64,000 nucleotides of DNA from an uncultured Muribaculaceae bacterium (GTDB lineage Bacteria; Bacteroidota; Bacteroidia; Bacteroidales; Muribaculaceae), in contig CALUMH010000008.1 of NCBI GenBank assembly GCA_944321685.1, positions 1 to 64,000 of the forward strand. Reading direction: 5' to 3'. Both the position numbers and the translations under genes were made by a program. Within the stretch, counting starts at the first letter, position 1. Every line of letters begins with the position of its first letter. Under the pieces are notes generated by a model, which saw only the letters and a list, made by a program, of their open reading frames with translations, was not told where the DNA came from and did not search any database. Shown here piece after piece: positions 1 to 8,355 of the stretch.

Positions 1-36
1 AACATTCGTTTCATATTTAAAAAATAATCCTATGGC

Positions 37-71
37 AGTTCCACGCAGCACTCCTGCGTGGAACTTTTTTT
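37..71 (+). terminator. Intrinsic terminator
   Basis: An 11-bp perfect stem (37-47 with 55-65) and a 7-nt loop are followed by seven T on the plus strand. It would end transcription of a plus-strand gene lying to the left of the window. It also separates that gene from the small plus-strand gene at 180. Confidence 0.8.
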
Positions 72-179
72 GTATTCACTTGCTGCAAGCAGGCCTTCCG
101 TAATCTTTTTATCTTTATTCACAAGAAACGGCGGATAATCACTATTATTTGCAATATCATAAACATCGAGTTACACAAT

Positions 180-521
180 ATGAGAGCAACAATTTCATTA
201 GACAGCCTGAGGGAAACCATACGATCGACGTCGATCGACAACCAACGGTGGCTTCTCGACAAATTACAAAACAACATCGACAATATGTGCAATGTAGTGG
301 CCGAAGACCGCACCGAATACATCAGCAAGCAGGAAATACTTGCCGGCATCGATGCCGGCCTGAAAGAACTTAAGTTGAAAAGAGAAGGGAAAATAAAACC
401 TGTTTCGGCCGAAGAAACCGAAATCGACTTGCTGTATATCTACGACAAGGCAGAACGAGCCTCAATCTCACGCAAAGAAATCGAAGAGCTGCTCATCAGG
501 AACGACATGAAGCAACGGTAG
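180..521 (+). CDS. Small antitoxin-like protein with a RelE-toxin-like C-terminal tail
   Basis: 113 aa, no signal peptide, highly charged. The first ~85 residues (opening MRATISLDSL, then NQRWLLDKL and EILAGIDAGLKELKL) have the look of the small Bacteroidetes antitoxins that precede RelE/ParE toxins. The last ~30 residues (IDLLYIYDKAERASISRKEI) look instead like the final strand and helix of such a toxin, which commonly end in a YLLSIYDKSE-DISDKEI pattern. No separate toxin gene follows: the frame ends inside the convergent flavoprotein gene, with a 26-bp overlap. I infer a fusion left by an in-frame deletion that removed the toxin core, so the product may be a solitary antitoxin. The family assignment is by remembered motif likeness only; a plain hypothetical protein remains possible. 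Confidence 0.6.
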   Translation: MRATISLDSLRETIRSTSIDNQRWLLDKLQNNIDNMCNVVAEDRTEYISKQEILAGIDAGLKELKLKREGKIKPVSAEETEIDLLYIYDKAERASISRKEIEELLIRNDMKQR

Positions 522-2073
522 CGGCAAGAGCCTCGGCACAACGCTCACCGTCGATGGCCGCCGACACTATACCGCCGGCATATCCCGCACCTTCACCACA
601 AGGATACAACCCTTTTACCGCAATATGATGCATTGCCGCCAAATTGCGCGGAATGCGCACAGGCGATGATGTACGAGTCTCAACGCCTATCACAATGGCA
701 TCGTTGGTGAGGAAACCGCGAGCCGAATTACCAAACACACGGAACCCCTTGCGCAACCTGTTGCCGATAAACGCAGGCAACCACATATCGAGCCGCGACG
801 GCTGCACTCCGGCCGGATAAGACGACGGCGGTAAATCCACGCTGTTGCGTCCTTCCACAAAGTCAATCATGCGCTGCGCCCCCGCCCGTTGCGTCATGCC
901 CGCCGCTTCGTAACACCGGCGTTCAAGCCGTTGCTGGAAACGCATCACGCAAAGCGCATCTTCGGAACTGTAGCCCGGCACATCTTCGGGATGAATTTCC
1001 ACTACCATTCCGGAATTTGCCCATCGGGAATTGCGACCCGAGGCCGACATTCCATTAACCACAAGTTGGCCGGTGCTGCTTGCCGCCGGCACAACTACCC
1101 CACCCGGACACATACAAAACGAATAGACCCCTCTGCCATCGACTTGCGTCACAAACGCATATTCCGCCGCGGGAAGATACTTTCCGCGCCCTTTAGGGCT
1201 GTGGTATTGTATCTCATCGATAAGCCGCTGCGGGTGTTCAAGCCGCACCCCGACGGCAATTCCTTTTGCCTCGATGCATATATGCTGCTTATAAAGCATC
1301 TCATAGATATCACGAGCCGAATGCCCTGTAGCAAGTATGACAGGCCCCAAAAACCGTTCTCCCGAACTGCATTCAACACCGGTGACTTCGCCTCCATCGA
1401 CCAGCAACGACGTGACTCGAGTTCCGAAGTACACCTCACCGCCACACCTCAATATAGTGCGACGCATGGCTTCAATCACACGAGGCAACTTGTCGCTGCC
1501 TATGTGCGGATGCGCATCCACCAATATATCTTGCGATGCTCCGTGTTGATGGAATATGTTTAAAATACGCTCCACCGAACCGCGTTTTTTGCTGCGCGTA
1601 TATAACTTGCCATCGGAATATGCCCCTGCACCGCCTTCACCAAAACAATAATTGGAATCGGGGTCGATGATGCCTTCCCGTGAAATACGCGCAATGTCGA
1701 TTATGCGTTCCGACACAGGCTTGCCGCGCTCAACCACAATCGGCCGCACTCCCAGCTCTATGAGCCGCAATGCGGCAAACAAGCCACCCGGTCCCATGCC
1801 GACCACAACAGCCTGCTGAGCGCAATCGGGCAACGGCACATAATCTATGGGGTGCGTAATGGGCGAAATTGCAGGTTGCGGCTCATCGACGTATGCAACA
1901 ACACGCAGGTTTACCATCACCCTGCGTTGACGCGCATCAATCGACCGCTTGGCAACCACCACGCCACACACACGGCCAACCTCGACCCCCACATTCCGTG
2001 CAACTTCCTTACGCAAATTCTCATCGACGTATGCCACCTCGGGCAAAACGCGCAATTGCAATTCCTTGACCAT
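496..2073 (-). CDS. FAD-dependent oxidoreductase, COG2509 family
   Basis: Flavoprotein of the uncharacterised FAD-dependent dehydrogenase family (COG2509). The start at 2073 (MVKELQLRVLP) is preferred over an in-frame start 75 bases upstream because it lies just after the stop of the preceding gene (7 bases) and matches the usual N-terminus. Residues 1-80 form the typical small N-terminal domain. A dinucleotide-binding GMGPGGLFAALR motif lies at about residues 92-103. The GEGGAGAYSDGKL segment is characteristic of the family, and a C-terminal CGEGAGYAGGI motif probably contacts FAD. The substrate is unknown for the family. It is the last gene of a five-gene minus-strand operon headed by nadE. 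Confidence 0.88.
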   Translation of the reverse strand: MVKELQLRVLPEVAYVDENLRKEVARNVGVEVGRVCGVVVAKRSIDARQRRVMVNLRVVAYVDEPQPAISPITHPIDYVPLPDCAQQAVVVGMGPGGLFAALRLIELGVRPIVVERGKPVSERIIDIARISREGIIDPDSNYCFGEGGAGAYSDGKLYTRSKKRGSVERILNIFHQHGASQDILVDAHPHIGSDKLPRVIEAMRRTILRCGGEVYFGTRVTSLLVDGGEVTGVECSSGERFLGPVILATGHSARDIYEMLYKQHICIEAKGIAVGVRLEHPQRLIDEIQYHSPKGRGKYLPAAEYAFVTQVDGRGVYSFCMCPGGVVVPAASSTGQLVVNGMSASGRNSRWANSGMVVEIHPEDVPGYSSEDALCVMRFQQRLERRCYEAAGMTQRAGAQRMIDFVEGRNSVDLPPSSYPAGVQPSRLDMWLPAFIGNRLRKGFRVFGNSARGFLTNDAIVIGVETRTSSPVRIPRNLAAMHHIAVKGLYPCGEGAGYAGGIVSAAIDGERCAEALAATVASCRS

Positions 2074-2080
2074 AAATATA

Positions 2081-2494
2081 TCAACGAGATAATATTTCAA
2101 CAAAAGTATCGGGCAGACAAACATTTTCCATCTCCATTGCCCCACCAAACAACGGAGCTATATCCGCATCGCGGAAACCTGCAATACCGCACCCTATGCG
2201 AGTAACGAAAAAGTATTTATCGGGATTACGGCGAGCAAAGTCGATAAATTCATCAACGTATGGCTTGATTGTTTCCACTCCGCCTTGCATGGTGGGTATG
2301 GCATAACTTTGCCCTTGCAACCCCACGCCTTTGCCCCATTCGGCACCAAACTTGCTGAATGCCACACGCGCGGCACCGCCGCCATGAAACCCGTCCAAGT
2401 TGCTTCCGAACACAAACACCTCGTCGGGCTGCAACGAACTTATGCACAATGGTGTGTATGACGGCTTTCCTTGCCTTGTTTTGTATTCATTCAT
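2081..2494 (-). CDS. A1S_2505-type phage non-structural / macro-like protein
   Basis: 137 aa soluble protein. The VFGSNLDGFHGGGAARVA stretch (about residues 28-45), then GLQGQSYAIPT and VTRIGCGIAGF and IAPLF, are the hallmark blocks of the A1S_2505 family, first named from phage-associated genes and related to macro domains that bind ADP-ribose-like ligands. The glycine-rich first block would form the ligand loop. Its activity is not established. Here it sits inside a housekeeping-looking operon, 14 bases after the DUF4421 gene and 7 bases before the flavoprotein, with nadE four genes upstream. An NAD or ADP-ribose related role is therefore plausible but is inference. No phage genes are nearby. 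Confidence 0.8.
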   Translation of the reverse strand: MNEYKTRQGKPSYTPLCISSLQPDEVFVFGSNLDGFHGGGAARVAFSKFGAEWGKGVGLQGQSYAIPTMQGGVETIKPYVDEFIDFARRNPDKYFFVTRIGCGIAGFRDADIAPLFGGAMEMENVCLPDTFVEILSR

Positions 2495-2508
2495 AAGCCA
2501 TATATTTA

Positions 2509-3705
2509 TTAAAACCTTACACCTGCCGTCAACGACAAATTTTCAATTGAATTAAAGAAATTGTATTGGCGACTTGCATACCAGTGCCCGTCCATTTTCC
2601 CGTGCAGCCCCACAAACAAATCGCGGTGGCTGTAAACCAAGGCAAACATACCCTTCACGTTCAGCGAGAACAAGTCGGTATTGCCCTCAACCGAATTATC
2701 AAGGCAATGCTTGAACCCAAAGGAAGGCAATGCCGATACGTTAAAAAGCCAATGCTTTGAAATCACCCAATTATAACCATAACCGGCAAGAAAACAATAA
2801 TCGAAATAACGGAACCGGTAATTCATGTTATCAGGCTCAGGCAGATACATTTTCATGTCATAGGGCAGGCAACCGAAATCTATATCGACATCTTGCGATG
2901 ATATGGTTATACCTGCTATCAACGACCCCGCACTGCGCTTTTGGATTTTCGAGAAACTGTAAGCGGCTCCGTGCGAATATCGCCTGTTATTGAAGAAATA
3001 ATACACATCGATACCATAAGATTCCAGTCGCAAGCCTGGAAAATCATACTTTAACCACTTGCCCTCGTTGTAATCACCGAGTCGCCGCAAATTAGTGCCT
3101 CCGGTATTCTTATTATAATATATATTTGCCGAGAGCAATGCACACGTAAAATTGAAATCAAACTTATTATGCGTCACTGGCTGGCCGAAAAATATATATC
3201 CCACATCGAACATATACCCAAGGCTGACTGCCATATAAGAAATATATCCGCCAATATTACAACACGGATCAGACATCATCCGTACGGGGGTACCACCTTG
3301 CTGCAAATTCATTGCGTAACTATCAAGCCAATTGTCACTCTTGAAAAAAAGTTTCCATCGCTTGCCGGTTCCCACAACGTAAGCCGAATCATATGAATTA
3401 AACACCCTGTCGGCCCAGTTATATGTATCCACGCAAAACTTTATGAACTTGGGATAATTCACATCCTTGTCTTTCATGTCGAGCTTTCCACGCAACATGG
3501 CACGATACCAATAGTCTTTGTCCTTTTTCATCATCTTTTGCACCATTCCCCGCTCGTTGCCGAATACTGTAGTATCTTCGGCACTTATCGACAATGCATC
3601 GACAATCGATGCGCTGTTCACGTCTCTCACCTGTTGCCCGTGCACAACCAATACGGATGCACAAAATAATACGACTAATATATATTTAAACAATCTATTA
3701 ATCAT
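2509..3705 (-). CDS. DUF4421 family exported protein
   Basis: 398 aa with an N-terminal signal peptide (hydrophobic ILVVLFCASVLVVHG, cleavage near residue 23, VHG-QQ). The rest is rich in alternating aromatic and polar residues (GGYISYMAVSLGYMFDVGYI, NFNFTCALLSANIYY) and ends in VRF. This fits an outer-membrane or surface beta-rich protein, and the pattern matches DUF4421, a Bacteroidetes-specific family of unknown function. It lies 6 bases downstream of tamB in the same operon, so dependence on envelope assembly is a reasonable but unproven guess. No catalytic motif was seen. Confidence 0.75.
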   Translation of the reverse strand: MINRLFKYILVVLFCASVLVVHGQQVRDVNSASIVDALSISAEDTTVFGNERGMVQKMMKKDKDYWYRAMLRGKLDMKDKDVNYPKFIKFCVDTYNWADRVFNSYDSAYVVGTGKRWKLFFKSDNWLDSYAMNLQQGGTPVRMMSDPCCNIGGYISYMAVSLGYMFDVGYIFFGQPVTHNKFDFNFTCALLSANIYYNKNTGGTNLRRLGDYNEGKWLKYDFPGLRLESYGIDVYYFFNNRRYSHGAAYSFSKIQKRSAGSLIAGITISSQDVDIDFGCLPYDMKMYLPEPDNMNYRFRYFDYCFLAGYGYNWVISKHWLFNVSALPSFGFKHCLDNSVEGNTDLFSLNVKGMFALVYSHRDLFVGLHGKMDGHWYASRQYNFFNSIENLSLTAGVRF

Positions 3706-3711
3706 AACCTC

Positions 3712-6700
3712 TCAATCACCGGCCTCCACCCGTTCCCGTATAAATTCATCATTGCTTCTTGTTACAGTATCGGCAGGAGCCGCATCAGCTTCCCTATTAG
3801 GTTTCTTTCGCCACAAGAAATCATATATATCATCGAAGTCATGTTTGAAAACCACACCCACTCCCTGGGTAGTCAATGCACTGCGCACATAATAGTTTTG
3901 GTCGTTATAATGATTATAAGCTTTCAACCTTATATTTCCATTTTTTGTCAACAGGTACTCTATATCAAAGTCGCCTATGAAATTTGAATTCCGCGTATTA
4001 AGTGCATTGTCACGATACCCGAAATTTCCGTTGAACAACAGCCTGTTGTTAAGCAACTGGCTCGACAAAGCAAGTTCCACTTCTATATCGGAAAAATCCC
4101 CGTTATCGCTCCTGAAATTAGGCGATATGCTCCAATTCTCGCTCATCTGCCCGAGCAAATTAGACAATTGTGAAGAAATAGTTGATGATGCCACCGATGC
4201 CAATTCGTTACTACGGCTGTTTTCTGCCATATAATCGGGAGTATAAAAACTATTCAACGCCAACAAATATATAATTTGCCTGTTCATCATGTCCTCGGTG
4301 CTTATTATGCTCATCACCTTACGGTAAACATCCGACGTAAGTGTGGGAAATTCCAAATCGAAAGATATTTCAGGCGCACTTATATCGCCTTGCAGGCGCA
4401 ACAGCGCATTCACCGGCACATTGGTGCGGTTAAGCTCGCCATCGGTAGCAAACGACTCATCAAGGTCGGCAATATTGGCATGAAGCGAATACATCGCCTC
4501 TATGTCCATCACAGCCGACAACGGATTGCCGTTAAACGTAAGGCTGCTGCCTTCCCTTATGGTAAAATCTTTTATGATGATATCTTGCAATGTGAAATTA
4601 TAGTTACCTCGGGTAAGGGTGTATGTTCCAAACATCGTCATCTCCTCGTCGGCACTGTTATAGCCTATGCGCAAGCTGCCGTTTCCTGCCGCCCTAATCC
4701 TGTCGCCTCCCGACGGATCCATGATAAGATTCATTTGAGCCTGTGGCGTGGCATCAATCATCAAGTTGATATTGAATTGCGACGAGCTGCCATCTTCGAC
4801 ATTCTTCTGTCGCTTCAAAAATTCCTTCACTTTTTCGGGACGCGAATCCAATTGTGACTCATCGGCATTCGCCCCACGATTTCTATCGACAAACGTTATA
4901 AAATCGTACTCGGTTGCAACCTTGGTATCAGAAAGCACAAATGTGAAACTGCTATTGTCGGCCGTAGCCATATTCACATCTATGTTCACAAATCCCGGCC
5001 GCCCTGTTATGAATGCCGAACCGTTACAAAATATCCTGCCGTACCATTCGGGGCTCATTTTTTGCGTGACATCGAAGCTCAGGAAATTCGCAGCATTGGT
5101 CAGGCTGAAATCGAAAGTTGCATCATGGAAATAATCATGCGTCACCTTGCCCGACAATCGTGCCGTATGCCCCATCGGGTCCTTGATTTCTATATCGTCT
5201 ATCAATATCAATCCGGGTAACATTTTTACCGAATCGCGGGCCGTGTAATATACATTGGTGTAATCTATTTTCATTCTCAACGAATCGGCAAATACATCTC
5301 CCTTGAGATTAATATTCTTGAATGTGCCGTAAAGCTCCACGTGCCCCGAGGCTTCACCTTGTATATCCGACGAAAACGCCTTCATAAACGGTTTCAAGAA
5401 AGCAATGTTCACACGTTCGGGCTTAAAATCAAAATAAAGCGAGTCTCTTGCAATGAATATACGCCCGTCTATCAATGTCTGCCTGCCGTTTTGCTGTGAC
5501 ACGTCGGCTTGAATGGTCACACACTTCTCTTCATTTTTCCACGAACTCAATATCTTCGCGTCGCCAAACACGGCTTGGTTATACGACAGTGACTTTACGA
5601 AAAGCCCCTCGGTGTACATTCGTGGAACACCCGAAAACAGGTCGGACGCATAAAACACTCCTGTTGCACGTCCGCCGAATGTCACATTATTGATGGCAAG
5701 TGTTTCAAACACATAATCAAGATTTATATCATTCAATTCCACCACCATCTCGTCGTCGGGGTTACTGCTTGCCGTCCCGTCGATTTTCAAGAATTGCTTT
5801 TCACAAGTCACATAAAAATCATTCACGCCTATACGACCCTTGTCCACGTCTATGTGTGCAGGATGCACTCGCCACACCGTGTCGTTAAACATCAATTCGG
5901 TGGGGTTCACATCGATATGTATCGACGGTCCGGCTGCAACTGTGTCGCGAGTGAAAAGCGACGACAGGCTCACCTCCCCGCTATATGATTTCTTGCCGTC
6001 AACCGTCCACGACACATCACTGTCGATGCGGTCGTTCACCCCGTTTGCCACCACCGTAAGTGCAAGTTTCCCTTTCTTCAATGGAATAATCGAATACGCA
6101 TCAACCTGTAAATTATCGTCGGTATTATTCAACGATGCTTGCAAACGAGTTCCTTCAATCAACTTGTTTTTTTGCTGCAAATACGGTGCATCCACAAGTA
6201 AATACATGGAATGGTTGCTATCGGTTATAAAACCGTCTATCGTAACCGCACTTAGCGGTTTTACAGGCAAGTTAAACATATCGGCCACCTCTGCAAGGTT
6301 GTCGATGTTAAAATTGAAATACACATTATTCGGCACAATCTCACGTTCCCTTTCCTTCTTGTGCCGACGACGCAATTTATGTTTATCATGTTCCTTCTCC
6401 ACTTCAATCGTATCGCCGAGCAGCACAGGGAAAGGCCTTGAAAGCATTGTCTTGACCGACCCGGCAAGGCTATACACATCATATTGCCCCGATATGCTGC
6501 CATTTAATATATCGGATGTCACTCTCACGACCTTAGGCTGCGAATTATTGTCGGCCTCCACAAGGAATTTCGATATGTGTACCCCGTCTCCCACCGAATC
6601 ACAGTAAGTCAAGTTGTTGCACGACACGATACCGGTGATATTGTTTATGTCATTCCCTTCAAAAGCCGCATCAAGGTCGAACGATAATTTCTTGCCAGGG

Positions 6701-8346
6701 AAACGCTCCGTAAGGTGCAACTTCGACAAATCGGCATTGTCAACCGATGCTGTTACATCTATTACAGTATTGGTTCCGTCCAATATGCCGGCACCCTCGA
6801 CAGCCAACGAACCATTCTCATCATCAATTTCAACACGCCCCTTGACGTTCTTTTTATCAAGCTCTATATTGGCAGTAATATCATTATACCGATATCCTTT
6901 TATATCGATATGTCCGAATTTTCCGATTACCTGCCCGCTTAACACCGAATGGCGGTTTGATACATTTACATCGATATTGCAAGCGAGCGTTCCCACCACA
7001 TCTTCTTTCGCCAATAATTTACCCACGTCAAACCCTGCGGTCTCCAATTTTCCCGCATAACTGTTGACAGCACCGTTACCCCTGTTGGCAAATACTCCGT
7101 TAAGCGACATCTCCCCCACCGAAGTTGATATCATGCCATTAAAATCTACAAACTTCGGATTACCTTTCAACTTACCGTTCAAACCTATGTTTCCACAATT
7201 GGTTATGATACGGCGCACTTCCCCACTCGCACCGGCAGTATTCGACAAAATGGCGGCCATGACATCGGCATCGGCCGAAAACCTGAGGCGACTTACTTCA
7301 CCTTGCACCGAGTCGGGCGACAAAACATCATTGAACCTACCGGCCATGTCGATCTTCAGTCCGCCGCCTGCCGACCGCAATTCAAATTTTGGCACATTCA
7401 ATTCACGCAATGTACCGCTAACGGCAAATGTGAAATTCAAAGGATCGTCAAAAGTTTCAAGCACCGGCACAAAAGCCTTGAAATCGGCCGGGGTGATATA
7501 ATTATCAGTAAATGCTATATCGATGGGCAAATCGGTAACAGAACCGGCAAGCCTCGTTATACCGTCTATCCGCAAAACCATGTCATCGGGGGCGATGTGT
7601 GTATTGGGCAATTCGATTCTTGTATTGCTCAACATTATGCAACTGTCATTTACGACAGCTTCGACCGATATATTTTTTACTTCAAATCCACAATGTTCCC
7701 TAAATGACAACCGCTTTAACTTCACTTCATAATCATTATTCCTTATGCGCGGTAACGAAATATCGGCCCTGAAATCTTCAATTCTCACATGACTGGCATT
7801 AAAACGATCGGTCGCCATGGTATCTGACAATGTTCCGACATCATAACTGAAACTACTGCGGCGCATAACTATGTTTTGTATATTCAAATCATATTGCTTC
7901 GGCTTGCTGTTTTTTTGCTTTGGAGACAACGCATCAATCAGGAACTGTATGTTCAACTCCCCATCGGGCGATTGCCTGCTCAAATGCACATCCACATTGA
8001 TCAACTCAGCATAAGTAAACACCAACCGCTGGTGAAGTATCAAATTAAACACGCTGAAACCCACTCCTACTTTATCGGCTTTCAATATAATGCCGCCTTG
8101 CCTGTCGGGCAAAAGCACATCATTAATCACCAGTTGGTTGAATGGCGTGATGTTCATATCGCCTACACTCACTTCCGTTCCGAGCAACCTGCTTAATTCC
8201 CGGCTGCCTATCTGCCTTATTTTATCCTGAACCGGCGGTATCGATATAAACAGGTACAAGACAACATACGTCATGGTGACAGCAAGAATTGCCGCCACCA
8301 GTATGCTGCGTATTACATTATAAATCCTGTACCCCGCTTTCTTCAT
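3712..8346 (-). CDS. tamB: Translocation/assembly module protein TamB
   Basis: 1544 aa. One N-terminal membrane anchor (about residues 12-36, VIRSILVAAILAVTMTYVVLYLFISI) is followed by a very long repetitive beta-rich periplasmic region. The C-terminal part (about residues 1100-1500) carries the conserved TamB/DUF490 domain, with blocks such as GNGSLRIGYNSADEEMTMFG and YTLTRGNYNFTLQDI. TamB spans the periplasm and helps insert outer-membrane proteins and, in newer work, move phospholipids. The anchor plus C-terminal domain and the length fit the Bacteroidetes form. No BamA-like TamA partner is adjacent. It is co-transcribed with nadE upstream (9 bases) and DUF4421 downstream (6 bases). Confidence 0.93.
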   Translation of the reverse strand: MKKAGYRIYNVIRSILVAAILAVTMTYVVLYLFISIPPVQDKIRQIGSRELSRLLGTEVSVGDMNITPFNQLVINDVLLPDRQGGIILKADKVGVGFSVFNLILHQRLVFTYAELINVDVHLSRQSPDGELNIQFLIDALSPKQKNSKPKQYDLNIQNIVMRRSSFSYDVGTLSDTMATDRFNASHVRIEDFRADISLPRIRNNDYEVKLKRLSFREHCGFEVKNISVEAVVNDSCIMLSNTRIELPNTHIAPDDMVLRIDGITRLAGSVTDLPIDIAFTDNYITPADFKAFVPVLETFDDPLNFTFAVSGTLRELNVPKFELRSAGGGLKIDMAGRFNDVLSPDSVQGEVSRLRFSADADVMAAILSNTAGASGEVRRIITNCGNIGLNGKLKGNPKFVDFNGMISTSVGEMSLNGVFANRGNGAVNSYAGKLETAGFDVGKLLAKEDVVGTLACNIDVNVSNRHSVLSGQVIGKFGHIDIKGYRYNDITANIELDKKNVKGRVEIDDENGSLAVEGAGILDGTNTVIDVTASVDNADLSKLHLTERFPGKKLSFDLDAAFEGNDINNITGIVSCNNLTYCDSVGDGVHISKFLVEADNNSQPKVVRVTSDILNGSISGQYDVYSLAGSVKTMLSRPFPVLLGDTIEVEKEHDKHKLRRRHKKEREREIVPNNVYFNFNIDNLAEVADMFNLPVKPLSAVTIDGFITDSNHSMYLLVDAPYLQQKNKLIEGTRLQASLNNTDDNLQVDAYSIIPLKKGKLALTVVANGVNDRIDSDVSWTVDGKKSYSGEVSLSSLFTRDTVAAGPSIHIDVNPTELMFNDTVWRVHPAHIDVDKGRIGVNDFYVTCEKQFLKIDGTASSNPDDEMVVELNDINLDYVFETLAINNVTFGGRATGVFYASDLFSGVPRMYTEGLFVKSLSYNQAVFGDAKILSSWKNEEKCVTIQADVSQQNGRQTLIDGRIFIARDSLYFDFKPERVNIAFLKPFMKAFSSDIQGEASGHVELYGTFKNINLKGDVFADSLRMKIDYTNVYYTARDSVKMLPGLILIDDIEIKDPMGHTARLSGKVTHDYFHDATFDFSLTNAANFLSFDVTQKMSPEWYGRIFCNGSAFITGRPGFVNIDVNMATADNSSFTFVLSDTKVATEYDFITFVDRNRGANADESQLDSRPEKVKEFLKRQKNVEDGSSSQFNINLMIDATPQAQMNLIMDPSGGDRIRAAGNGSLRIGYNSADEEMTMFGTYTLTRGNYNFTLQDIIIKDFTIREGSSLTFNGNPLSAVMDIEAMYSLHANIADLDESFATDGELNRTNVPVNALLRLQGDISAPEISFDLEFPTLTSDVYRKVMSIISTEDMMNRQIIYLLALNSFYTPDYMAENSRSNELASVASSTISSQLSNLLGQMSENWSISPNFRSDNGDFSDIEVELALSSQLLNNRLLFNGNFGYRDNALNTRNSNFIGDFDIEYLLTKNGNIRLKAYNHYNDQNYYVRSALTTQGVGVVFKHDFDDIYDFLWRKKPNREADAAPADTVTRSNDEFIRERVEAGD

Positions 8347-8355
8347 TACAGCTTG

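Noticed and set aside
2074-2148. N-terminal extension of the flavoprotein by 25 residues
   Set aside because: It would overlap the preceding macro-like gene by about 70 bases and has no similarity to the family start.
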